Shown here: piece by piece, positions 7,033 to 15,800 of the stretch
Numbering within the stretch: position 1 is the first letter of the stretch
How the letters are laid out: every line of letters begins with the position of its first letter
IMG/VR virus record: IMGVR_UViG_3300029264_000290
Coordinates: 1-23,805 of that record
Direction: 5' to 3' (one strand)
DNA length: 23,805 nt
From: a virus
Program-made: the position numbers and the translations under genes
The notes under the pieces: model-generated
Databases searched by the model: none
Told to the model about the DNA's origin: nothing
The model's input: only the letters and a program-made list of their open reading frames with translations

Positions 7033-8483
7033 TGAGTTTTTTCTCTAGAAAAAATGGTTCAAAAGGCAAGGGTGTAGAAACTCCTGCCTATGATCCTTAT
7101 GGAAGATACAAGAATACCGGCGAAGGTGTTTTTGGATTCAGAAAAGACAAGAATGTAATAATACCTGGAGTAACTTCTTACGAACAAAAACAGCTTGTAA
7201 GAGTTCAAGAGTACGTAGCTAAAGAAACCGGTAAAGAATGCACTCTAAGTCAAGACTTGATTAATGACGTATATAGTATTTACGTTAATGGAGATGTTAA
7301 GAGAAGACCTTCTAATGATGATAATGAAATTAGACACAAGGTTCTTGACAAAGTTTATGATTCACTTACAAAAGTTGTAACTGTTGATTCACCCTTATTT
7401 ACTCAAGTATTAACTAGAGAACTTGCATTAGTATTGCAGAAAGTTGATGATGATGTTAAACAGGAGCAAGAGAATCAAAAAGACAATGGAGAAGGAGGAG
7501 GAGAAGGAGAAGGTGAAGGATTAGAAAGCTCTATGGGCGAAGGTGATAGCGGAGATGACAAAGAAGATGATGATAAGTCTAAAGATCAGTCTGAAAATAA
7601 TGGCTCTAAAGGAGCTACTAAAGATTCAGGAAGCTCTAACAGGCAAAACCTTGAAAGTATTGTCGATAATGCATTGAATAATGCTACTGATGCTATTGAA
7701 AAAGCCAAAGAAACTGCTGATGAGAAGATTAAAGACTTAGAAAATCAGATTGGTAAAGAAGCAATAAAAGATTTAATGGGTAATGATCCAGAATTTCTTG
7801 AAAAAATTGATGAGCTTAAATATCAATTGGAAGCTGTTACAATCAACAAAGATAGCATTAGGAAAGTTATGGAAAAGATTCTTAATGAGTCTATGAACTA
7901 TTTTTCTTCTAAATTTAAGCGCGTTGAAGAGAGTTTATTTGATTGTGAAGACTGTGAAGACTTATTTGGTTTAGAGTTTCTTAATCCAGTATTTAGGAAT
8001 GCTGAGTTAATGAGTATTGGTAATGAATCTCGTATCTATAAAGGTAAGATGGATTTATTTATTGATTGTTCAGGATCAATGTCTAGTAACGCTCAATTTG
8101 AAGGGAATAATCTAAGAATGATTGATTTAGCAAAAGGTATTGCTATGGTTTTATTTAGAATGGGTATGATTGAGAACTTATATTTTTTTGATGGTCGGTT
8201 GCACCAGATTAACAATGTAAATGAACTAACCATATTAAGCTTTTCTAAAAGTGGTGGTACTAATTTTGAAAATGTTATAGCTAAGATTAAGGAAAATGGT
8301 AACAATTCTGTTATTATCACTGATGGTTATGATCAATGTGAAAGTTACACTAAGAAAGCATTCTGGATTGGTATTGGAGGGACAACTTTTAGTAACAATG
8401 ATGGAGCATTTCCAACATATAAAGCAACAAAACAATGTGTTGCTTATAATCCTCATTCTAGTAGATTTGATTACTGTAATTAA
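7032..8483 (+). CDS. CobT-like protein with VWA domain, partner of the AAA+ ATPase
   Basis: This 483-residue protein has a basic N-terminus, a helical N-terminal domain (about 45-145), a long Glu/Gly/Asp-rich disordered stretch (about 150-205), a coiled coil (about 210-300) and a C-terminal VWA domain. The metal-dependent adhesion site is complete: DCSGS with Asp345, Ser347 and Ser349, then Thr410 in SGGTNF, then ITDG with Asp431. This order (helical part, acidic middle, VWA at the end) is that of CobT, the partner of CobS in cobaltochelatase; similar pairs occur in other phages and in MoxR-VWA chaperone systems. The start shares TAATG with the ATPase stop, so the two are co-translated and probably form one complex. 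Cobalamin synthesis itself is unlikely, because no other pathway gene is present. Confidence 0.8.
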   Translation: MSFFSRKNGSKGKGVETPAYDPYGRYKNTGEGVFGFRKDKNVIIPGVTSYEQKQLVRVQEYVAKETGKECTLSQDLINDVYSIYVNGDVKRRPSNDDNEIRHKVLDKVYDSLTKVVTVDSPLFTQVLTRELALVLQKVDDDVKQEQENQKDNGEGGGEGEGEGLESSMGEGDSGDDKEDDDKSKDQSENNGSKGATKDSGSSNRQNLESIVDNALNNATDAIEKAKETADEKIKDLENQIGKEAIKDLMGNDPEFLEKIDELKYQLEAVTINKDSIRKVMEKILNESMNYFSSKFKRVEESLFDCEDCEDLFGLEFLNPVFRNAELMSIGNESRIYKGKMDLFIDCSGSMSSNAQFEGNNLRMIDLAKGIAMVLFRMGMIENLYFFDGRLHQINNVNELTILSFSKSGGTNFENVIAKIKENGNNSVIITDGYDQCESYTKKAFWIGIGGTTFSNNDGAFPTYKATKQCVAYNPHSSRFDYCN

Positions 8484-8503
8484 TTTAAAAAAAGAACAAT
8501 AAA

Positions 8504-8836
8504 ATGGCTCTAAAAGAAAGAGAAATGGGAAGGTTTGCTAACAAATTTTGCAAAGTTGTTGAAAAATTAATAACTCTTCAAGACTTAGGATTTGTAGAAG
8601 ATGGTTACCATAGATGGAACTATGTTATTTATCAATCTGAATGTGGTAATTTTTGTAAATCAATTATTGGTTCTGGAGATTATTTGTATCTTAGAGATCA
8701 GTTAGGAGACAAATATACTGATGTATCTTTGTGTGTTTTATGGAATAGAGATATTGCTGGTCCAATTAAGAAGAAAGAAATTGAAAATTTTATTAACATA
8801 TTAAAACAAGGAAATGTTAGACAGAAAAAGAGCTAA
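8504..8836 (+). CDS. Unrecognised small protein, 110 aa
   Basis: I do not recognise this 110-residue protein. It starts with a helical, charged segment (about 1-25), then has an aromatic-rich region (YHRWNYVIYQSE near 35-46) and ends in a basic tail. It contains four cysteines, but they do not form a clear zinc-binding pattern. It lies 20 bases after the VWA gene and overlaps the start of the resolvase frame by 23 bases if the longer start of that gene is used. No function can be given. Confidence 0.65.
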   Translation: MALKEREMGRFANKFCKVVEKLITLQDLGFVEDGYHRWNYVIYQSECGNFCKSIIGSGDYLYLRDQLGDKYTDVSLCVLWNRDIAGPIKKKEIENFINILKQGNVRQKKS

Positions 8837-9314
8837 ACCCGTGGATATGATATTTATTCCCGGAAACATTCCTTCATTAAAGAACAGTAAGGTAAAGACG
8901 AGTAGAGGAATCTTCTCGTCACCTACTGTTTCTAAATTTCTTAGATCAATAGGTATACAAGGATTTAACTCTCGTAAAAAGACAGTTAAGGGATATGTAG
9001 ATCCATTAAGACCTAATCAATTTGAGGCTTTAAGATCAAGATTTTTGAGCATGAAGGCAGGTAAAGATGATCCATTAATAATAGGATATCATCAAGTGAG
9101 AAATAGCAAAAGGCTATTTGATTTCAGCAACAGCGTTGAGATTATACAGGATTTAATGACAGCACATGATTTCATCGAAGATGATAATGTGAAGCATGTA
9201 TTTCCCGTACCAATGAGTATAAAAGGAGAATTAATCAATCCAGATAATCCAAGAGCATTCCCACTATATAGTGTGGATAAAAATGCTGCTGGTGTATGGA
9301 TAAAATTATTTTAA
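8814..9314 (+). CDS. RusA-like Holliday junction resolvase
   Basis: The 166-residue frame resembles RusA-type endonucleases, which cut four-way DNA junctions. An N-terminal FIPGNIPSLKNSK (14-26) matches the substrate-binding start of the family. The acidic cluster FDFSNSVEIIQDLM (102-115) followed by FIEDDNVKHV (120-129) matches the metal-binding region; Asp103, Asp113, Asp123 and Asp124 are the likely ligands, with Lys127 nearby. The usual DxDN is changed here to DFSN. Two starts are possible: ATG at 8814 overlaps the previous gene by 23 bases, and ATG at 8847 avoids overlap and begins just before the conserved region. I slightly prefer 8847, but the longer frame is reported. Its role would be resolving replication or recombination intermediates before packaging. 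Confidence 0.7.
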   Translation: MLDRKRAKPVDMIFIPGNIPSLKNSKVKTSRGIFSSPTVSKFLRSIGIQGFNSRKKTVKGYVDPLRPNQFEALRSRFLSMKAGKDDPLIIGYHQVRNSKRLFDFSNSVEIIQDLMTAHDFIEDDNVKHVFPVPMSIKGELINPDNPRAFPLYSVDKNAAGVWIKLF

Positions 9315-9347
9315 TATGATAAATAAAATAATTAAATTAAGTTTATA

Positions 9348-9509
9348 ATGAAAAAAAAAGCAAAAAAAGTAATGGCTAGATTAAGCTTTACGGATATTAT
9401 TGTCCCTATTGAAGATGCTGGTAAAATATTTTATAATTCAGATGCATTAGTAGTAAATTACGAAGATGAAGATGGAGAAGAATGTGATGAAGATGGAGAA
9501 TATGATTAA
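9348..9509 (+). CDS. Small lysine-rich/acidic protein, 53 aa
   Basis: A 53-residue frame starting at ATG 9348, after the A/T-rich leader typical of this block. The N-terminus is strongly basic (six Lys in the first seven residues). The middle (about 12-37) could form a small beta unit, and the last 17 residues are almost all Glu, Asp, Gly and Tyr. It fills the gap between the resolvase and the nuclease gene, and its codon choice looks like its neighbours. I do not recognise a family. The split charge suggests binding to nucleic acid or to a partner protein, but this is a guess. Confidence 0.5.
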   Translation: MKKKAKKVMARLSFTDIIVPIEDAGKIFYNSDALVVNYEDEDGEECDEDGEYD

Positions 9510-9541
9510 TAACAATTAAATTTAAAACAAAAAAATAATAT

Positions 9542-10645
9542 ATGGCAATACAAGATCATAATCTTAAAATCCCTGAACAACAGTATAGGGATTTACCGCT
9601 ACCATCTTATTCAATGCTTGCTAGTATAGATAAGCAAGGATTAGATGTCGTAGGGGGTGTCAAACAAAGCTTCAATTTAAAATTCGGAAGCCTTGTTGAC
9701 ATGATGTGTTTTGAGCCTCATTTAGTAGATGATAATTTCTACAAAGGAGGAGCTTCAAAACCACCAACAACAAATGTTAAAAATATTTGTGATTTAGTTT
9801 TACAAGGACTCAAAGGTAGAGCAGGTCAAACTGTTGAAATTGTAACTGATTTGGGGAGAAGGAAATCAAGAAAGTTATCCAATAATCTCGAAAACTATAA
9901 AGCAGATTTTGTTGCTCACGCTAGAGCATTGAAAGTTTATGCTAATTACTCTGAAGATAAGCTAATAAGCACAGTTCTTGATGGTGGCTCTGTCACGGGA
10001 AGAGAGTATTTTAAAGACAAAATGTCTTCAAGAGGCAAGAATCTTATCAAGCCTGAAATGTGGGCTCACGCAGCTCACACAGCCAATACCCTAATTACAC
10101 ATCCATTTACAGCTAAATACTTTACTACTGGCGTAAAAGGTATTGAAATCATCTATCAATATAAATTTGATACCATGGTTAACGGCAGAAGGTGTAAAGG
10201 AATGCTTGATTGTCTGGTTATTAACCATCTCGCTAAAGTAATTATTCCAGTAGATTTAAAAACAGGAGAATCAGCCTGTAAAGACTTTCCAATGCTATAT
10301 ACCATGCATAGATATTACATTCAAGGTGCATTGTACAGGGAAGCCTTAAAGACTATTTGTTCTAATGATTTTGAATTAATGAATTATGCCGTTAAGCCAT
10401 TTGAATTTGTGTACATATCTAAGTTAAATCCAAATAAACCCTTAAGGTTTGTTGTTGCAGAAGACATGCATCAATTAGCTTTACATGGATTTACTGATAG
10501 ATATGGTTATGAATACAAAGGTGTTCATGAGCTTATGGAGGATTACTATTATAGTATTGAAAACAATAAAGCAGAATATTCTTTAGAAGAGGTGAATAAT
10601 AAGGGTCTTGTTAATATGAACGCTTTATCAATACTAGGTAAATGA
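9542..10645 (+). CDS. PD-(D/E)XK superfamily nuclease
   Basis: A 367-residue protein with the active-site layout of Cas4/RecB-like PD-(D/E)XK nucleases. An FGSLVDMM segment (48-55) fits the first conserved helix. Glu202 lies in the strand GIEIIYQ. Asp223 lies in KGMLDCLVI, and the core DLK (Asp238, Lys240) lies in IPVDLKTG. The helix RYYIQGALYREAL (257-269) gives the usual Tyr and Gln after the core. The middle region (about 70-190) is an insertion that I cannot assign. Such phage enzymes act as exonucleases in recombination and host DNA breakdown, and related genes are common in crAss-like phages. It ends in an ATGA overlap with the next gene, which may be its partner. Confidence 0.75.
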   Translation: MAIQDHNLKIPEQQYRDLPLPSYSMLASIDKQGLDVVGGVKQSFNLKFGSLVDMMCFEPHLVDDNFYKGGASKPPTTNVKNICDLVLQGLKGRAGQTVEIVTDLGRRKSRKLSNNLENYKADFVAHARALKVYANYSEDKLISTVLDGGSVTGREYFKDKMSSRGKNLIKPEMWAHAAHTANTLITHPFTAKYFTTGVKGIEIIYQYKFDTMVNGRRCKGMLDCLVINHLAKVIIPVDLKTGESACKDFPMLYTMHRYYIQGALYREALKTICSNDFELMNYAVKPFEFVYISKLNPNKPLRFVVAEDMHQLALHGFTDRYGYEYKGVHELMEDYYYSIENNKAEYSLEEVNNKGLVNMNALSILGK

Positions 10646-11148
10646 ATCAAGGATATAAGATAACAATAGTCAAAAACAAGAGCACAACTTACTTGTTACC
10701 ATTAATTGCTAAACAAATAGATTTTGATGACAAATATAAATTATTAAATTCTTATCTGTCTTTTGAAGAAGGAGATGATGTGTTTTCTGTTATTTACAAG
10801 TGGAGTAGTAGCCCTGAATACCTTAAGTTTGAAGGAAAATTAATGAAAAATCATTTATTTATTGGACATCAAGATTACGGTAACCATACTGTTTATAAAT
10901 TTAGATTATCAATAGCGATGAAAGCTGGTAGAGATAAGTTTATCAAAGGTAACATTAAAGGATTTTCCGACGATCATAAAGAAGCTGTAATAGAATATTT
11001 AAAAAAGATAAATGCAAAGAACATTGAGAGAATCAAGCTAATGCTGACTCCTGGTTCACAATTGTATTCTACTGCTCCAGATATGGAAAAAGAAACATTA
11101 GTTAATTCCGTAAAGGAAATTAAATTAGAATCAGATACCTTTCAATAG
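10642..11148 (+). CDS. Unrecognised protein, 168 aa, coupled to the nuclease
   Basis: I do not recognise this 168-residue protein. The first 100 residues look beta-rich (for example KITIVKNKS at 6-14 and LFIGHQDYGNHTVYKFRLS at about 71-89), then there is a basic helical segment (about 100-140) and a polar tail. The start overlaps the nuclease stop in ATGA, so the two are translated together and may act as partners. It is the last gene before an intrinsic terminator, which closes this transcript. No catalytic motif is visible. Confidence 0.65.
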   Translation: MNQGYKITIVKNKSTTYLLPLIAKQIDFDDKYKLLNSYLSFEEGDDVFSVIYKWSSSPEYLKFEGKLMKNHLFIGHQDYGNHTVYKFRLSIAMKAGRDKFIKGNIKGFSDDHKEAVIEYLKKINAKNIERIKLMLTPGSQLYSTAPDMEKETLVNSVKEIKLESDTFQ

Positions 11149-11157
11149 GTGTTAAGT

Positions 11158-11192
11158 AGAGGGGTGTAAGTTCGCAAGAAGCCCCTCTTTTT
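11158..11192 (+). terminator. Intrinsic terminator
   Basis: AGAGGGG (11158-11164) pairs perfectly with CCCCTCT (11182-11188), and a run of five T residues (11188-11192) follows. The 17-base loop can itself form a short TTC/GAA hairpin closed by a GCAA tetraloop, which is a stable GNRA type. This is the clearest rho-independent terminator on the plus strand, and it ends the nuclease transcript. Confidence 0.85.
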
Positions 11193-11212
11193 ATTAATTA
11201 AAAAAGAATATA

Positions 11213-11329
11213 ATGATATATTTAAAATTACTCCTAATTGGAGCATGTATTGGTGCGGGAGCTGAAATATCAACGGCAATAATGTCATTAACATTTAAAA
11301 TCATAAAAAAATGGAAAAGAAATTCATAG
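11213..11329 (+). CDS. Predicted small membrane protein, 38 aa
   Basis: A 38-residue frame whose first two-thirds form one likely membrane helix (residues about 3-28, including LLLIGACIGAGAE), followed by a basic end (KIIKKWKRNS). The positive tail after the helix suggests the C-terminus stays in the cytoplasm. It starts right after the terminator, with an A-rich leader suited to this phage. Small single-helix proteins of this kind in phages can affect lysis, superinfection exclusion or host membrane enzymes; which applies here is unknown. Confidence 0.5.
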   Translation: MIYLKLLLIGACIGAGAEISTAIMSLTFKIIKKWKRNS

Positions 11330-11361
11330 ACATACATGGTAAAACTAAAGAAATAGAGTAA
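11311..11361 (+). CDS. Possible 16-aa leader peptide
   Basis: A very short frame (MEKKFIDIHGKTKEIE) that begins inside the end of the membrane-protein gene and ends in TAATG, sharing its last base with the next start. The overlap on both sides and the preceding A-rich stretch would suit translational coupling. At this length chance cannot be excluded, so this is a weak call. Confidence 0.25.
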   Translation: MEKKFIDIHGKTKEIE

Positions 11362-11702
11362 TGGCAGTTTCTAAAGACTACATAGGTCAACCAATTATAA
11401 TTGGTGACTGGTGTGCCATAACACAGAATAATCGTATTCATGTTGGTGTGGTAGTTAGTATAAGCAAATCAGGAGCCCCAACAATAACTAGAAATAGTGT
11501 TGAAGAGTTTGCATTTAATAGTAAGGAGTGGAGAAAGTTAAATAATAATTGGAAAACCAATCATTTAGCAAGAGAGCTTATTATTAATAAGTTTCCAAAT
11601 ACGGCAGTTAGTCCATTTATAAATTTATTGTCTTATTGTAGAGATCTTAAATTTGTAAGAATAATTCCGTCATCAGAGATGATCATAAAGTATGACATCT
11701 AA
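11361..11702 (+). CDS. Unrecognised small protein, 113 aa
   Basis: I do not recognise this 113-residue protein. The first half (about 8-50) looks like a small beta barrel (QPIIIGDWCAIT, then IHVGVVVSISKS), reminiscent of SH3- or Tudor-like folds, and the second half is helical. Phage genes of this size with a small barrel often bind proteins or nucleic acid, but there is no motif to settle it. The start is in TAATG with the possible leader peptide before it. The first of a run of three to five small genes that reaches the end of the plus-strand block. Confidence 0.6.
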   Translation: MAVSKDYIGQPIIIGDWCAITQNNRIHVGVVVSISKSGAPTITRNSVEEFAFNSKEWRKLNNNWKTNHLARELIINKFPNTAVSPFINLLSYCRDLKFVRIIPSSEMIIKYDI

Positions 11703-11721
11703 ACTTTAAAAAACAAAAAAA

Positions 11722-12207
11722 ATGATATTAAAAAGAAAGACAGTACGATTAGCTAAAATTGGTGAAATCGGTGTCATAAAGCCATCTATTATAGAGGCAA
11801 TGAAATCCACCGAGTATTATTCTAAACATTCGGTGGTTGCAAATATTGGTGATAAAACTATCGAAAAAAGAATGTTAAGTTCTAATTTAAAAAAAGCTAA
11901 TAGTAAAGTATTATTAGCTGATGCTGAATTAGTTTATATATTAAAAAGCCCTATTTTTGACGGGTTATTGGAAGTTGTGCCATTATGTTTTAATAATGAC
12001 GCTTTTACTGCATTAGCAGTTCAGCGTGTTTTTTACGGCAAAAAAAATACATTTTATATACCTGAAGGCTCGATACAATCAATTTCTTCAGAAGGTATCA
12101 CTAATGTAATTAGTCGTTATGGAGACGTAGCACAATCTTTGATTTCAAGGCTTATGAAAGAGGAATATTTCTTTAATCAACCAAATTTCTCATGGGTAAA
12201 CAACTAG
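11722..12207 (+). CDS. Unrecognised protein, 161 aa
   Basis: A 161-residue protein of unknown family. It has a basic N-terminus (MILKRKTVRLAK), a probable mixed alpha/beta body and a C-terminal helix, ending in an aromatic-rich tail. Its leader is an almost pure A run without a Shine-Dalgarno sequence. No catalytic, membrane or zinc motif is visible. It overlaps by 16 bases a short frame starting at 12192. Confidence 0.6.
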   Translation: MILKRKTVRLAKIGEIGVIKPSIIEAMKSTEYYSKHSVVANIGDKTIEKRMLSSNLKKANSKVLLADAELVYILKSPIFDGLLEVVPLCFNNDAFTALAVQRVFYGKKNTFYIPEGSIQSISSEGITNVISRYGDVAQSLISRLMKEEYFFNQPNFSWVNN

Positions 12208-12305
12208 ATTTATACGAAGTAATTAAAGACTGTGAAGATGAAGAAAATAATAAGCTTAACGCAAAAGAAACTATTAGAATCAGAGAAGAAGAAAGATGTA
12301 AATAG
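12192..12305 (+). CDS. Possible small acidic protein, 37 aa
   Basis: A 37-residue frame beginning inside the end of the preceding gene. It is hydrophilic and helical (DLYEVIKDCEDEENN at residues 5-19, then a charged segment ending EEERCK). It conflicts over 74 bases with the GTG-initiated frame at 12232; if that gene instead starts at ATG 12334 the conflict vanishes and the two would lie 28 bases apart. I cannot decide which reading is right from composition alone. Confidence 0.4.
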   Translation: MGKQLDLYEVIKDCEDEENNKLNAKETIRIREEERCK

Positions 12306-12552
12306 AAGATTCTTTAACAGAAACATAGAAGCCATGAGGTTTTGTAATAACAATGGGTTTACCATATATGCAACAGCACAAGCAGGCAGTATTTCTATGG
12401 TTAAGATATTTAAACAAAAAGGGGAGAAATTCCTCCCCTTAACTGAAACTTTGTTTGATCAAAGTAAACCAGAAGATGTTGAAAATTATATTGCTCTAAT
12501 TGATATAGAGTATGAGAGAATATACAATAAGATGAAAAACAAAGTATTATGA
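12232..12552 (+). CDS. Unrecognised small protein, 106 aa (start uncertain)
   Basis: The frame opens with GTG at 12232, with ATG alternatives at 12238 and 12334. The N-terminal 34 residues are very basic and of doubtful coding status; from Met35 (12334) the protein looks folded, with strands such as GFTIYATAQAG and SMVKIFKQ and a C-terminal helix (about 80-103). The shorter version would have 72 residues. The stop overlaps the next start in ATGA, so the gene's end is well supported. The family is not recognised. Confidence 0.55.
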   Translation: MKMKKIISLTQKKLLESEKKKDVNRRFFNRNIEAMRFCNNNGFTIYATAQAGSISMVKIFKQKGEKFLPLTETLFDQSKPEDVENYIALIDIEYERIYNKMKNKVL

Positions 12553-12737
12553 AAAAAAATGATATAAAAGTACAGTTATATTTGAAAGACTGGAGCAAGG
12601 TGCCTTTTGCTTTTGAGTATCCACAATATATTGCATACGTCTACAAAAAAACAAAAAGTGGTCATGTAATAATGATATACGAAACCCACGCATCACCAAT
12701 AGTAGCCAAAAATAGGCTTTTAGTACTACTGGGATAA
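12549..12737 (+). CDS. Unrecognised small protein, 62 aa
   Basis: A 62-residue protein starting in ATGA with the previous stop. It looks like a small beta-rich domain with many aromatic residues (FAFEYPQYIAYVYKK at about 18-32). It is the last gene of the plus-strand block, 42 bases before the convergent terminator. No function can be given; the overlap supports that it is translated. Confidence 0.55.
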   Translation: MKKNDIKVQLYLKDWSKVPFAFEYPQYIAYVYKKTKSGHVIMIYETHASPIVAKNRLLVLLG

Positions 12738-12779
12738 AGAAATTAATTTGTGATTTAATTAATGTGTTTAACAAGAAAG

Positions 12780-12807
12780 CCCGATAAAAAGTGATTGTTT
12801 TATCGGG
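12780..12807. terminator. Bidirectional terminator between converging blocks
   Basis: CCCGATAAAA (12780-12789) and TTTTATCGGG (12798-12807) form a perfect ten-base-pair hairpin with an eight-base loop. On the plus strand it is followed by a T-rich stretch (TATTTCTATT); on the minus strand by CTTTCTTGTT. It lies between the ends of the plus-strand small genes and the minus-strand giant-protein gene, so it can stop transcription from both sides. The rest of 12738-12858 holds no gene that I can see. Confidence 0.8.
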
Positions 12808-12858
12808 TATTTCTATTGATTCCTAAGTGGATGCTTTTTTTTACTTAACTTGAACAGA

Positions 12859-15800
12859 TTAATGAAATCCTGCAGCAGACTCTATGTAATCTAAAGATCC
12901 TTGTAGATCCTTTTGAGTTTGTGATAGACCCGGAAGTGTTTTCAGGGCTTTTACTTCAAATTTATTTCTACCTATATTACTACCATTCTCATACTCCTCA
13001 GTAATATCTCCAGCTTGGTATATTGCAGAAATAATATTTTTTAACGTACCTGAAGATGCTGTTGGTGACATAACAATCTTCATTGCTTCACCTGGCTGTA
13101 CAAAGAAAAGTAATTCAGACATTTGTCTTCTTAAAGCATATCGTATTAATAGAGTTTCATCATCATCATCATCCATTGCCGCGTAAGCTAACATAGTTGC
13201 GGCAATCATCATTAATTCTGCTGTAATCTTTTTAAAATTAGCTTTTTCATGACCTGATAAATCACTAGTACCTTTTTTTATCATCTCCATGTTTAGAGTT
13301 TTGATAGCAGGAACTAAAACTTTAGACATGAATCTCCAAGCAGTAATATAATACCCTTCTCTAATACCTTTTGCGTCTTGAGAATAAAATTGGTCAGCTC
13401 TAGTTAAGTCTTTACGACTCTTACTTCCAGTCTTAATACCTCTCCATCTACGGAAATAACCTTCTTCAATCCATTTACGTAAGAAGAAAGCTAATTTACC
13501 AATAAAGTTACGTTGAGCTGCAGCTTGTAGATCTGAATCATAATTACCGTGTAATTCGCGTACTTTGTATTTAATTAGATTCCTTGTTTCAAGCATTATC
13601 TGATTCCTGTCACCAGTTTTTGAAAATGTAGTTGCGGAAACCTTTTCATTTAATCTCATTTCTACCCCTCCCGTTATCTTGTTAGGTACAAATTCTATCA
13701 TTTCATTAATAGATGCAGCTTGCTTTTTATCAGCAACTACATTCCCGTCTTTATCTAAATACTTTCCTTCAGAATTAAGTACTTTAATGTGATTCATTGT
13801 AGCGTACATTACGTGAGATTGCATCATGTGTTCGCCACCTTTTGCAATTGGACGTAAATTATTCATTTTCATTAAAGCTTGACCTCTAGTACTTTCTTCA
13901 AATGGGTTATCAAGATATTCTTTACCTCCCATTACGTTAAACGCACTAAGAAACATGTTGGTCCTAGATTTGTCCACATTTGTTCCCATGTCATTCATTA
14001 CGTTACCCATATCTTTTAGGTAAATGTACTCAGCTTTCATTAAATCTTTATTGTTAAAATGCTCACCTCCAAATGCCTCTATCCTGTTATTGATACGAGC
14101 CATACTTGCGTTCACAATACTGTTAGGTAAATTAAATAACAAAGCAGTCATACCTGAAAACTTTAACCAAGTTTTAGTAAGTTGATTTATATCTTTTTCC
14201 TTACCTAATACTTTAATAGTACCAGCATCTACACTTTTTATGTCGTACATTCTACTTACAAGTACATCTAAAGCTCTTGCCGCGTCATTAGATAATCCAT
14301 TTCTTGGATCTTTATAAAGTGCAACTTCATCTTTTCCTTCTGGAGTCATGTGTATTTTGCGTAATTTTCCCATATTTGCGGTATCTGGAACTTTTCTAGT
14401 TTTCATTACCTCTAATATAATCTTGAATGTAAGCTCAGCCTCTTTCTTTTTAGCATAGTTTTCTGACGCAACAGCATTCATTAGTGTTATTGTGTGCAAA
14501 TCAAAAGATTGTTCATTAGATTTAATCTTTTTCCTAAACGGAATAGCAACACTTAACTTTTCTTGATTAGCAACATCTGCGTAAACTCTTTTAAAAGAAT
14601 CAGACAAACCTGAATCAGTAGCATCTTGAGTTTCAAAATCATCTTTTTGCTTTTGACTAATTTCAGAAAGTTTTTGCTTGGCAGCGCTAACAAAATTACC
14701 TTCAAGAACTCTCTGTGTATCAGTTTTTAATATTCCTGGCAGTCTTATCCATTCTTGACTAAATGACTGAGAAACTAAAGAGTTATGTCCTTTTGTCTTC
14801 TCATCACCTTTTTTAATTTTATCTTTTAACCACGTAAGATGATCTTTTTTCTTTTCAGATAAAGAATTGTAATCTTCATTAATCCACTTCTTTTCAGGTA
14901 AAACACTTGGTTCATTTCTTCCATCGACTTCAACCGTAGTAGTGTTAGCATCAATCCATACCTCATATTCAGATCTTGCAATAGCTTGAGATGTAGGCAT
15001 GTGTACTCTTTCTCCTTGCAACTCGTATGATATTTGAACAGAATTACCATCACTATCTGTCTCGACTCTGTATTTAATACCTTTACCAAATCTAAGTAGT
15101 CTTCTATGAGTCTTGCCATCTTCATCTTGTATCTCATAATTTAAAGCTTTTCCCGTAACCTTTATGTCTCCATAAACTTCATCTGCAGCTTCTCTATCGA
15201 ATGATCTTTTAATATACTTATCTTTCTCTTCTAAGAACTCCGGCATGTACTGTGAGGCATAATATGACTGTCCTGAAGCTGATACAGAAATCATACCTTC
15301 GTACTTGTTTTTTTGGTTTAAAGAATTAGTGTCTTTATCTGAAGAATCACTAAGATCTCTAAAGTTTTTGTTGTCAAAATCAAACTCTCTAGCTTCATTA
15401 AGTGCAAATTCAGATATTGCTCTTTCTACTTTATCAACCAATGTTGAAAGCACCTGTATATCTGCAGAATTTGCATTCTTTTCTGACCACATCACGGCAG
15501 CCATCTTGCTTATATCAGAAATAGATTCTTCAGCATTCTTAAGTGCCTCTCTATATCCTTCATCTTTAATTATATCTTTGTATTCTAGAAGTTTCTCCAT
15601 AACATATTGATCCACACTAACTCCTGATGCTGATAATTCAAGATCATTGTATTCTTTCTCAAACTTAGTAGTATACTCAAATGTTAATCTATTGTTATTC
15701 TCTGACATATACTCAGCGTAGCTTTCTCGAGCATAATTTAGTAGCTTAATTTCTAAATCAGATCTATTACCCTGTATCTTTTTTATTTTTGCTGAAAATA

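Noticed and set aside
5986-8483. Cobalamin biosynthesis (cobaltochelatase) as the function of the ATPase-VWA pair
   Set aside because: The domain layout is like CobS/CobT, but no CobN or other pathway gene is present and the setting is phage DNA replication.
8296-8502. Plus-strand 68-residue frame inside the VWA gene
   Set aside because: It runs out of frame across the VWA domain, which carries an intact metal site in the main frame.
12410-12774. Two minus-strand frames over the small plus-strand genes
   Set aside because: The plus-strand genes are joined by an ATGA overlap and have plausible leaders. The minus-strand frames are rich in Phe, Leu and Ser, as expected from reading the A/T-rich complement.
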